From Bacteroidota bacterium (GTDB taxonomy: Bacteria > Bacteroidota > Bacteroidia > Chitinophagales > Chitinophagaceae): a DNA stretch of 6,352 nt. The DNA lies in the NCBI GenBank assembly GCA_023391315.1, contig JAEWBD010000047.1, forward strand, positions 1 to 6,352. The letters run 5' to 3'. Both the position numbers and the translations under genes were made by a program. The notes beneath the pieces are model-generated. The model was not told where the DNA came from. It ran no database searches and worked only from the letters and a program-made list of their open reading frames with translations. Every line of letters starts with the position of its first letter. Positions within the stretch are counted from its first letter, which is position 1. Of the stretch, positions 1-6,069 are shown piece after piece.

Positions 1-370
1 GTGCAGCAGCAACAGCCCTGTTAAGTGCTGCAGATTTACCCTTTCTTTCAGGCTGGTGCAGCAGTTTAATGAAGGGATATTTTTGAATGACCGATGCCGT
101 ATTATCGGCAGAGCCATCGGTAATAAAAATGAATTCAATTTTTGATTCGGGATACTTCAGCCTTAATGTATTGAGTATTTTTTCTTCAATTATGTCTTCC
201 TCATTATAAGCCGCTACAATAAACGATACGGAAGGATAAAAATTACCTGTATTTACAGCTTTATAACCGGCACCAATTTTATTAAAGAAATAAACGATTA
301 CTGCATATCCAATATAATTAAAAAAAAAGAGAAAAGTCCCTGTAAAAAAAATATACTGCCATACAATCAT
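1..370 (-). CDS. Membrane-anchored family 2 glycosyltransferase, N-terminal part (runs off left edge)
   Basis: Reading the minus strand from the ATG at 370 gives 123 codons open to the window edge; the C-terminal part is missing. Residues 3-29 form one hydrophobic, Phe-rich membrane segment. The start of a GT-A fold follows: PSVSFIVAAYNEED at 46-59 is the first beta strand and nucleotide-sugar binding loop, and ITDGSADNTA at 83-92 carries the Asp (D85) that contacts the nucleotide in GT2 enzymes. The later KGKSAALNRAV motif is typical of the family. An N-terminal anchor plus GT2 domain resembles poly-GlcNAc or cellulose synthase-like enzymes of about 380-420 residues, but DxD and QxxRW are out of view. 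It is divergent from the operon at 527 onward and probably belongs to the same glycan locus. No Shine-Dalgarno lies at usual spacing; a GGAG about 30 nt upstream is too far. Donor and acceptor sugars cannot be inferred. The assignment to GT2 is firm, the exact role is not. Confidence 0.88.
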   Translation of the reverse strand, partial: MIVWQYIFFTGTFLFFFNYIGYAVIVYFFNKIGAGYKAVNTGNFYPSVSFIVAAYNEEDIIEEKILNTLRLKYPESKIEFIFITDGSADNTASVIQKYPFIKLLHQPERKGKSAALNRAVAAA

Positions 371-425
371 ATTTGCAATTTATACTCAATCAGTTATTTC
401 TCCTATTTCCCTTAAAATTTAGCAT

Positions 426-462
426 GAGGTTTTTTTGCGTTCCCGAGCATTTTTTTAACGTT
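426..462. repeat. Imperfect tandem direct repeat with two phased T7 tracts in the divergent intergenic region
   Basis: Two T7 runs, at 430-436 and 450-456, start exactly 20 nt apart. Each is preceded by GAG (426-428 and 445-447) and followed within one or two bases by CGTT (438-441 and 459-462). The unit reads roughly GAG-(N1-2)-T7-(N1-2)-CGTT, twice. Twenty bases is close to two helical turns, so the tracts could bend DNA or form paired sites for a regulator between the two divergent transcription units. With only two imperfect copies in AT-rich DNA, chance is a real alternative. Confidence 0.35.
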
Positions 463-477
463 TACCAAGTTCAAAGA

Positions 478-505
478 TTGGAGCAGGTTGGGAGAAGTAA
501 TTTTA
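478..505 (+). promoter_or_regulatory. Candidate Bacteroidota-type promoter for the glycan operon
   Basis: A TTG at 478-480 is followed after 17 bases by TAATTTTA at 498-505, which matches the Bacteroidota -7 consensus TAnnTTTG except for its last base. The -33 TTG is usually about 17-23 bases from the -7 element, so the geometry fits. Transcription would then begin near 510, leaving a leader of about 16 nt before the ATG at 527. No classical sigma-70 -35/-10 pair stands out. In AT-rich sequence such matches are easy to find, so this is only a candidate. No convincing counterpart was found for the divergent gene on the minus strand. Confidence 0.3.
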
Positions 506-526
506 GCCCTATTAAAGTTCGTACCA

Positions 527-931
527 ATGTGGAATCTCGTTTCAAAGAATACTCTTTTGATTATAGATGATGATGAAGTCATGGTTTTACTGCTGAAAAA
601 GCTTTTTGAAAAAAAGTATATTGTTTATACAGCCTGCGATGGCGTTGAAGCAATTGACCATCTCACCAGGGGAGTTTGCCCGGATTTGATTATAACCGAC
701 ATTGTTATGGAGAACATTGATGGGTACCAGCTTATCAAGCATCTCTCCACAAGCGTTGTTTACAAACACATCCCCGTAATAGTATTATCAGGCTCTAAAA
801 ATGCAGCGCTGCCCCATAATTCACTTTTTTCAACAATGCTGAATAAGCCTTTTGATCCGCTTCAGCTTCAAAACCTCGTTGAAACAAGCATTCTGAATAA
901 GTACAGTATCCAATCATGCAATGAAAACTAA
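527..931 (+). CDS. Stand-alone response regulator receiver (CheY-like, single domain)
   Basis: The 134-residue product is one receiver domain with no output domain. The acidic pocket is D14-D15-D16 after the first beta strand (TLLIIDDDE). The predicted phosphoacceptor is D58 in LIITDIVM, followed by the usual ENIDGYQLI helix start. The switch Ser is S88 in IPVIVLSGS and the conserved lysine is K107 in LNKPFDP. All phosphotransfer residues are therefore present and it should accept phosphate from a histidine kinase, which is not in the window. The S88-K107 stretch is a few residues shorter than in CheY and lacks the usual GAD/GADDY element before the lysine. I chose ATG 527 because it puts eight residues before the first strand, normal for the family. 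An upstream in-frame TTG at 488 with GGAG four bases before it would add 13 residues and cannot be excluded. The next gene, 5 bp downstream, is a sugar transferase with its own receiver-like domain, so the likely role is control of glycan synthesis, by protein contact rather than DNA binding (inference). Confidence 0.9.
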   Translation: MWNLVSKNTLLIIDDDEVMVLLLKKLFEKKYIVYTACDGVEAIDHLTRGVCPDLIITDIVMENIDGYQLIKHLSTSVVYKHIPVIVLSGSKNAALPHNSLFSTMLNKPFDPLQLQNLVETSILNKYSIQSCNEN

Positions 932-936
932 TCCCT

Positions 937-2052
937 ATGAACGGAATATTTAATAATGAAACAGCACACCTGAATGAAACTGCTGAAGCAGATTTTAACC
1001 GCCCTGATTTTAACCTGCTGGTAATACTGTCTGCTTCATCTGCTGCAGAAAAAACGTTTTCGGACAGCCTGAATATTAACGCTGCACAAGATGTGTTTAC
1101 TGCAAAGGAAATTATTCTTTCAAATAGAATTTATTCTTTTGACGCTATAATATGCGATGCAGAATTAAATAAAAAAAGTATAGGCGAACTTACCGGCATC
1201 CTTAGCAGCAGGCAGGTAACTAATCATATCCCGCTTTTATTATTAAGCTTTCATGAAAAAGCAGACAGCGCTGCACTTCTAAACAGCCTTAAAGGTTTTG
1301 ATGATATAATAACAAGCAATATTTCATCTGCAGACCTGAATGATAAGATCGAAATTCTTAAAAAATATAAGCTTCTAAAAAGCAAATTACCTTATAAGCC
1401 GGAGGCAGCACAGCCCGCCTTTGAATACAGAACTTTCAATTATACATTTAAAAGAATCCTTGATATTGTATTGTCTTCACTTTTATTATTACTGGTTTCG
1501 CCGCTTTTAATTCTTATTGCAATTGCTATTAAGCTGGAAAGCAAAGGCCCGGTTTTTTATACCTCCAAACGCGCAGGAAGATGGTACAGAGTTTTTTCAT
1601 TTTATAAGTTCAGAACAATGGTGGCGAATGCAGACAGCATGATCCACGACCTGAGATACATGAATGAATACAGAGATAATAAAACATCTTTCTTTTTTAA
1701 ATTGAAAGACGACCCGAGGGTTACCCGTGTGGGAAGAATACTTCGCAAAACCAGCCTTGATGAATTGCCCCAGCTCATAAATGTTTTAAAAGGCGACATG
1801 AGCATTGTGGGCAACCGTCCATTACCGTTATACGAGGCACAAACCATTACGGTTGATAAATCGGCTAAAAGATTTTTTGCCACAGCCGGCATTACTGGTT
1901 TATGGCAGGTTAAAGGCAGGTCAAACGTTAATCTTACCACTGACGAAAGAATTGCAATGGATATTGATTATGCTGAAAAATCATCCTTCCTGTTCGATTT
2001 AAAAATTATGCTTAAAACGCCAAAAGAATTAATACTGAAAAGCAATGTTTAA
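937..2052 (+). CDS. Initiating sugar-phosphate (polyprenyl phosphate glycosylphospho-) transferase with N-terminal pseudo-receiver domain
   Basis: The 371-residue protein has two parts. Residues about 25-145 have receiver-like strand and helix order: LLVIL (27-31), FDAIICDAE with D74 at the phosphoacceptor position, IPLLLLS ending at S104, then GFDDIITSN. The acidic pair after the first strand is replaced by Ser/Ala (32-35) and the conserved lysine by S127, so classical phosphorylation looks impaired. Residues about 170-371 are a bacterial sugar transferase (PF02397, WcaJ/PglC type): KRILD at 172-176, a hydrophobic segment at 177-199 with the Ser-Pro pair (S188-P189) of a re-entrant membrane helix, KFRTM at 224-228, the catalytic Asp-Glu D275-E276 in SLDELPQL, GDMSIVGNRP at 286-295 and GITGLWQV at 318-325. 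Such enzymes move a sugar phosphate from a UDP-sugar to undecaprenyl phosphate at the inner membrane, starting glycan assembly. The usual four N-terminal membrane helices of WcaJ/WbaP are absent. Its end overlaps the next gene by 8 bp. The sugar is not predictable. Confidence 0.93.
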   Translation: MNGIFNNETAHLNETAEADFNRPDFNLLVILSASSAAEKTFSDSLNINAAQDVFTAKEIILSNRIYSFDAIICDAELNKKSIGELTGILSSRQVTNHIPLLLLSFHEKADSAALLNSLKGFDDIITSNISSADLNDKIEILKKYKLLKSKLPYKPEAAQPAFEYRTFNYTFKRILDIVLSSLLLLLVSPLLILIAIAIKLESKGPVFYTSKRAGRWYRVFSFYKFRTMVANADSMIHDLRYMNEYRDNKTSFFFKLKDDPRVTRVGRILRKTSLDELPQLINVLKGDMSIVGNRPLPLYEAQTITVDKSAKRFFATAGITGLWQVKGRSNVNLTTDERIAMDIDYAEKSSFLFDLKIMLKTPKELILKSNV

Positions 2053-3250
2053 TATAGCGATTAACATATTATTCCTCGTCTTTTTAATTTACTGCGGTCT
2101 TTCAGTACTTTACTTCTTTGTTTTTTCCCTTGCAGGTTTGATAAGCAAAAAAGAAAGTAATTCAAATTTTTCTGTTCCGGTAAGCCGCATAGCCATTTTG
2201 GTGCCTGCTTACAAAGAAGACAATATTATTTTGTCAACAGCAGCAAACCTGCTCAAACTTGACTACCCAAAAAACTGGTACGATATATATATAATAGCCG
2301 ATTCTTTTCAGCCAGGCACAATTGCCCGGTTAAAAGAACTTGATTTAAACGTTATTGAAGTTTCATTTGAAAACAGCACCAAAACAAAATCGCTGAATGC
2401 AGCCTTTCAAAGCATTACACAACACTACAATATAGCATTGATCTGCGACGCTGATAATTTATTGGCTGAAGATTTTTTAAGGCAGGTGAATTACGAATTT
2501 GTAAATGGAGAAAAAGCTGTACAGGCAAAGCGTGTTGCTAAAAATGCTGACACAAAATTTGCCGTGCTCGATGGCTGCAGCGAAGCTATCAATAACCATA
2601 TATTCAGGAAAGGCGCTAATGCATTGGGCCTTTCTTCTGCAGTAATTGGCTCGGGAATGGCTTTTGAATTCGATTTCCTGAAAAATATCTTACACGAAAT
2701 TGAGGCTGTAAGCGGCTTTGATAAACCGCTCCAGTTAAAAGTTGTAGAGGGCGGCATAAAAATTAAATATCTCGAGAACGCATTGGTTTTTGATGAGAAG
2801 ATAGATAACTCCAATGCTTTTAAACACCAGCGGAAAAGATGGCTGCTCAGCCAGTTTGTTTATTTAAAACAATTTTTTGTGCCGGGCATTCAGCAGCTTT
2901 TTAAAGGCAACTTCAGCTATTTTAATCTTGCTGTGTTAAACAACATTGTCCCACCACGGGCGCTTTTAATTTTTGCGTTGTTTATATCAACTGTATTAAG
3001 TTATTTTTTTCAGCCGGCAGTTGTTTTTTATGTATTTGCGGGTCTCAGCATTTCATATTTTATAACGCTGGCAATGGCTTTGCCAAAGCAACTGATAAAT
3101 ATAAATTTATTCAGCGCAGCATTGCACCTGCCAAAGGCAATATGCATGATGCTCGTTTCATTATTTACTATAAAAAAAGCAAAAAACGTTTTCATTCATA
3201 CGGCGCATACAAAAAATGAAATAAGTAATCCCTTGTTTAAAATTAAATGA
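2045..3250 (+). CDS. Integral-membrane family 2 glycosyltransferase (processive-type motifs, D,D,QxxRW)
   Basis: The 401-residue protein has an N-terminal membrane segment (about 4-31), a cytoplasmic GT-A catalytic domain (about 48-270) and C-terminal membrane segments (about 303-322 and 324-346, with a further hydrophobic stretch near 360-376). Visible motifs are ILVPAYKED (51-59), D86 in IIADSF, the metal-binding DAD at D135-D137 in ICDADN, GSGMAFEF (202-209) and HQRKRW (261-266), which fits QxxRW. The usual catalytic-base motif ED appears as F225-D226, keeping the Asp. These features match membrane synthase-like GT2 enzymes related to hyaluronan, cellulose and poly-GlcNAc synthases, which join sugars at the cytoplasmic face and in some cases extrude the chain. 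Whether this one is processive cannot be told from sequence alone. The start at 2045 lies within the last codons of the preceding gene and the end overlaps the next start by 4 bp (ATGA), so translational coupling is likely. No Shine-Dalgarno is visible. Confidence 0.9.
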   Translation: MFNIAINILFLVFLIYCGLSVLYFFVFSLAGLISKKESNSNFSVPVSRIAILVPAYKEDNIILSTAANLLKLDYPKNWYDIYIIADSFQPGTIARLKELDLNVIEVSFENSTKTKSLNAAFQSITQHYNIALICDADNLLAEDFLRQVNYEFVNGEKAVQAKRVAKNADTKFAVLDGCSEAINNHIFRKGANALGLSSAVIGSGMAFEFDFLKNILHEIEAVSGFDKPLQLKVVEGGIKIKYLENALVFDEKIDNSNAFKHQRKRWLLSQFVYLKQFFVPGIQQLFKGNFSYFNLAVLNNIVPPRALLIFALFISTVLSYFFQPAVVFYVFAGLSISYFITLAMALPKQLININLFSAALHLPKAICMMLVSLFTIKKAKNVFIHTAHTKNEISNPLFKIK

Positions 3251-4161
3251 CAAACAAGCCGCTCATATCAATTATTACAATCAATTACAACAATGCAGAT
3301 ATCACTGCGGCTTTGTTGCAGTCAGTGCTTTGTCTTGAATATAACAATGTTGAAGTAATTGTTGTTGATAATGCTTCAAAAGAAAACCCAACAGCCAAAC
3401 TTAAAAGCATTCTTCCTTCGGTTAAGATTATTATAAGCGATAAAAACCTGGGTTTTGCAGGCGGTAATAATCTTGGTATAAAACAAGCCAAAGGCGATTA
3501 TTTATTTTTTGTAAACAACGATACGGAACTCACGCCAACTATATTGGAAGGCTTGCTTGAAATATTCCGAGATTATCCTGATGCCGGTGTTGTAAGCCCT
3601 AAATTTCATTATTATTATGCACCAGGCACTATTGAATTTGCCGGTTATAATGCGGTTAACACCTTTACGGCAAGAAACAGCATGGTAGGTTGCCGCACAA
3701 AAGATGAAGGACAATATGATGCTATATCACAAACCAATTATGGCCATGGCGGCGGCATGATGGTTTCAAGACGTGTAATTGAAGAAGTTGGCCCGATGCC
3801 TGAAGTTTACTTCTTATATTACGAGGAATTTGACTGGTGTGAACAAATAAAAAAGAAAGGGTTCAATATCTATTACCAGTACAAATCACTAATCTATCAT
3901 AAAGAATCAATGACAGTTGGTAAAACCAGCACTTTAAAAACTTTTTATCTTAACAGGAACAGGATACTATTCATGCGCAGGAATGTAAAAGGCATTTCGT
4001 TTTTAGGCTTTGCTTTTTATTACACCTTTTTCACTTTGCCTAAAAACACTGTTAGCTATTTATTAAAGAAAGAAACAGATCATTTAAAAGCATTCTGGAA
4101 GGGTGTTGCATGGAACTTATCAAATCGTAACCTTAAAAAAATTGAATTATGTGCGGAATAG
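3247..4161 (+). CDS. Family 2 glycosyltransferase, WbbL/rhamnosyltransferase-like (COG1216 type)
   Basis: The 304-residue product is a complete GT-A glycosyltransferase without an N-terminal anchor. It opens with PLISIITINYNNADIT (5-20), the nucleotide-binding strand, followed by VIVVDNASKENP (37-48) with D41. NLGFAGGNNLGIKQAKGDY (67-85) and FFVNNDTEL (87-95) are hallmarks of the WbbL group, with N91-D92 at the DxD-like metal site. GHGGGMMVSRRVIEEVG (166-182) and FLYYEEFDWCEQIKKKGF (189-206) carry the acceptor-side region and the E-x-D-W motif (E194, D196, W197). A hydrophobic stretch at about 249-273 may tether it to the membrane. The family transfers rhamnose or other deoxysugars onto lipid-linked glycans, but the group is broad and rhamnose is only one possibility. 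It starts in an ATGA overlap with the gene before it and shares 13 bp with the amidotransferase gene after it, placing it inside the operon. Confidence 0.92.
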   Translation: MTNKPLISIITINYNNADITAALLQSVLCLEYNNVEVIVVDNASKENPTAKLKSILPSVKIIISDKNLGFAGGNNLGIKQAKGDYLFFVNNDTELTPTILEGLLEIFRDYPDAGVVSPKFHYYYAPGTIEFAGYNAVNTFTARNSMVGCRTKDEGQYDAISQTNYGHGGGMMVSRRVIEEVGPMPEVYFLYYEEFDWCEQIKKKGFNIYYQYKSLIYHKESMTVGKTSTLKTFYLNRNRILFMRRNVKGISFLGFAFYYTFFTLPKNTVSYLLKKETDHLKAFWKGVAWNLSNRNLKKIELCAE

Positions 4162-6053
4162 CCGGCTTTATCGATTTTAATAAAAACACTTCTGTATCTG
4201 TATTACAGAAAATGACGGATGCATTAATACATCGCGGGCCAAACGATTCCGGTTATGAAGTAATTGATAATCGCTATGCTTCAATAGGTTTGGGGCAAAG
4301 AAGATTATCAATTATTGATCTTTCTGCAAACGGCCGCCAGCCTATGCATTTCGAAAATCTCAGCTTAATTTTTAATGGTGAAATTTATAATTACAATTCC
4401 ATTCGCGAAGAATTAATAAAAGCAGGTTACTCCTTTAACTCAACCTCTGATACTGAAGTTATTTTAAAAGGTTATCATAAATGGGGCGATGCCGTTGTAA
4501 ACAAGTTCATCGGCATGTTTGCCTATATCATTTACGACTCCAATAAAAATGAAGTAACAATATGCAGGGACAGGGCCGGCGTAAAACCATTGTATTATTA
4601 TTGGAATAATAATATTTTGCTTTTTGCATCAGAACTAAAAAGCCTGCATCAGCATCCATCTTTTCAAAAGGAAGTTGATGTAAACAGTCTTTCGCTGTTT
4701 CTTCAATACAGCTATATTCCGGCGCCGCATACTATTTTTAAAAATACATTCAAATTAAAGCCGGCACATTATCTTAAACTGTCACTGGCAACAAAAAATA
4801 TAACAGAAACCAGGTATTGGGATGTATGTAATTATTACAATAAACCCACGCTTGATATTTCTGAAGATGAAGCGATTGATGAAGTGGAGAAGCTGCTCAT
4901 CTCCTCTTATGAATACCGCATGGTGGCCGATGTTCCGGTGGGTTTATTTTTAAGCGGCGGTTATGACAGTACAAGCGTTGCTTCCATTCTTCAAAAAAAC
5001 AGGACAGAAAAATTAAAAACCTTTACAATAGGTTACAAAGAAGCCGCTTTTAATGAAGCGCCTGAAGCAAAAAAAATTGCAGCATATCTTGGCACAGACC
5101 ATCACGAATGGTATATAACCGCTGCAGATGCAGCAGATGTTTTTCATAAGCTGCCTGAAATTTATGACGAGCCCTTTGCTGATAATTCTGTTGTGCCAAC
5201 AGCATTGGTGAGCAAGCTGGCAAGCCAGCATGTAAAAGTTTCACTTTCTGCCGATGGCGGCGATGAAGTGTTTGCCGGCTATAACAAGTTTAATCAATCA
5301 ATCCGTTATACAGAATCCGTACCCTCTTTTATGCAATCGCTCTTCGGAAATGTAATGTCTTACATTAATCCCGAGAGCATTCCATATTTCAACAGGCAAT
5401 ACAATTTTGCTACGCGATATAAAAAGATGCAGAACATCTGGAAAGAAAAATCGCCGGCAGCGGCCATGAAATATATCAGCCAATATATAACAGAAGAAGA
5501 AGCAGATGTTTTTTTGAAACATAGATATGAAGGCTATAAAACAAATTTTGAAAGCGGCTGTAAATTATCCGGCGATGTAAATTCACTCAACAAATTACTG
5601 GCTATCGATTATCAAACTTTTTTGGTTGATAACAACCTTGTGAAAGTTGACCGGGCTACAATGTCAGTAGGGCTTGAAGGCCGTGAGCCAATGCTTGATC
5701 ACCGCATCATTGAATTTGTTGCGCAGCTTCCGGCACATTTAAAAATACGCAACCATACTAACAAATATATTCTTAAGCAAATAGTGCATAAATACGTTCC
5801 TAAGGAATTAATGGACAGGCCGAAAATGCCTTTTATCGCCCCGTTAACCGTTTGGTTTAAAGATGAGCTGAAAGAAAAGATCAATTATTATCTGAGCGAA
5901 GCAAAGCTTAATGAAACAGGCTTGTTCAATAACGGCCCTGTTATGAAACTAAGCAAAGATTACCTGCAGGGCAAGCGGGTAACTTACCAGAAAGTCTGGA
6001 ACATTTTAGTATTTCAATTGTGGTATGAAAGGTGGTGTAAGAACGCCGCTTAA
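4149..6053 (+). CDS. asnB: Glutamine-hydrolysing asparagine synthetase-family amidotransferase (AsnB-like), glycan-locus type
   Basis: The 634-residue protein has both domains of class B asparagine synthetase. The N-terminal glutaminase (about 2-200) starts MCGIAGF, so Cys2 becomes the nucleophile once Met is removed; it shows HRGPNDSG (28-35), RRLSIIDLS (51-59), FNGEIYNY (75-82) and SDTEVIL (100-106), the glutamine-binding residues. The synthetase domain has the ATP-pyrophosphatase loop SGGYDS (269-274) and SADGGDEVFAGY (367-378), and further on GLEGREPMLD (about 543-552). Length is close to that of Bacillus subtilis AsnB (about 630), longer than E. coli AsnB. The known reaction adenylates a carboxylate and amidates it with ammonia from glutamine; aspartate is the classic acceptor. 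Lying between glycosyltransferase genes, with its start 13 bp inside the preceding gene, it more likely modifies a glycan component such as a uronic acid, as proposed for AsnB homologues in O-antigen loci. That is inference from context. All key catalytic residues I can place are intact. The symbol reflects family, not proven substrate. Confidence 0.93.
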   Translation: MCGIAGFIDFNKNTSVSVLQKMTDALIHRGPNDSGYEVIDNRYASIGLGQRRLSIIDLSANGRQPMHFENLSLIFNGEIYNYNSIREELIKAGYSFNSTSDTEVILKGYHKWGDAVVNKFIGMFAYIIYDSNKNEVTICRDRAGVKPLYYYWNNNILLFASELKSLHQHPSFQKEVDVNSLSLFLQYSYIPAPHTIFKNTFKLKPAHYLKLSLATKNITETRYWDVCNYYNKPTLDISEDEAIDEVEKLLISSYEYRMVADVPVGLFLSGGYDSTSVASILQKNRTEKLKTFTIGYKEAAFNEAPEAKKIAAYLGTDHHEWYITAADAADVFHKLPEIYDEPFADNSVVPTALVSKLASQHVKVSLSADGGDEVFAGYNKFNQSIRYTESVPSFMQSLFGNVMSYINPESIPYFNRQYNFATRYKKMQNIWKEKSPAAAMKYISQYITEEEADVFLKHRYEGYKTNFESGCKLSGDVNSLNKLLAIDYQTFLVDNNLVKVDRATMSVGLEGREPMLDHRIIEFVAQLPAHLKIRNHTNKYILKQIVHKYVPKELMDRPKMPFIAPLTVWFKDELKEKINYYLSEAKLNETGLFNNGPVMKLSKDYLQGKRVTYQKVWNILVFQLWYERWCKNAA

Positions 6054-6069
6054 TAATAGGGCTTGAATA

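Noticed and set aside
413..421. TAAATTTTA on the minus strand as a promoter -7 element for the divergent glycosyltransferase
   Set aside because: There is no TTG at a suitable distance upstream and the AT-rich context makes such matches frequent.
371..526. Search for a rho-independent terminator, riboswitch or small RNA between the divergent genes
   Set aside because: The T7 runs are not preceded by a GC-rich inverted repeat, and I see no riboswitch-like conserved elements; a terminator is not expected between divergent starts.
373..570. Open frame of 65 codons on the plus strand across the divergent intergenic region
   Set aside because: It begins at a TTG, has no recognisable domain, has low-complexity Phe/Leu/Val content, and overlaps the true receiver frame at its end.
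921..953. Ten-codon ATG frame spanning the receiver stop and the sugar transferase start
   Set aside because: It looks like a chance frame in overlapping sequence; there is no ribosome-binding signal and no conservation evidence.
1602..1940. 112-codon minus-strand frame inside the sugar transferase gene
   Set aside because: It is antisense to strongly conserved catalytic motifs (KFRTM to GRSN) and has no domain-like sequence of its own.
2491..2814. 107-codon minus-strand frame inside the membrane glycosyltransferase gene
   Set aside because: It is antisense to the GT2 catalytic core; its composition is that of a shadow frame.
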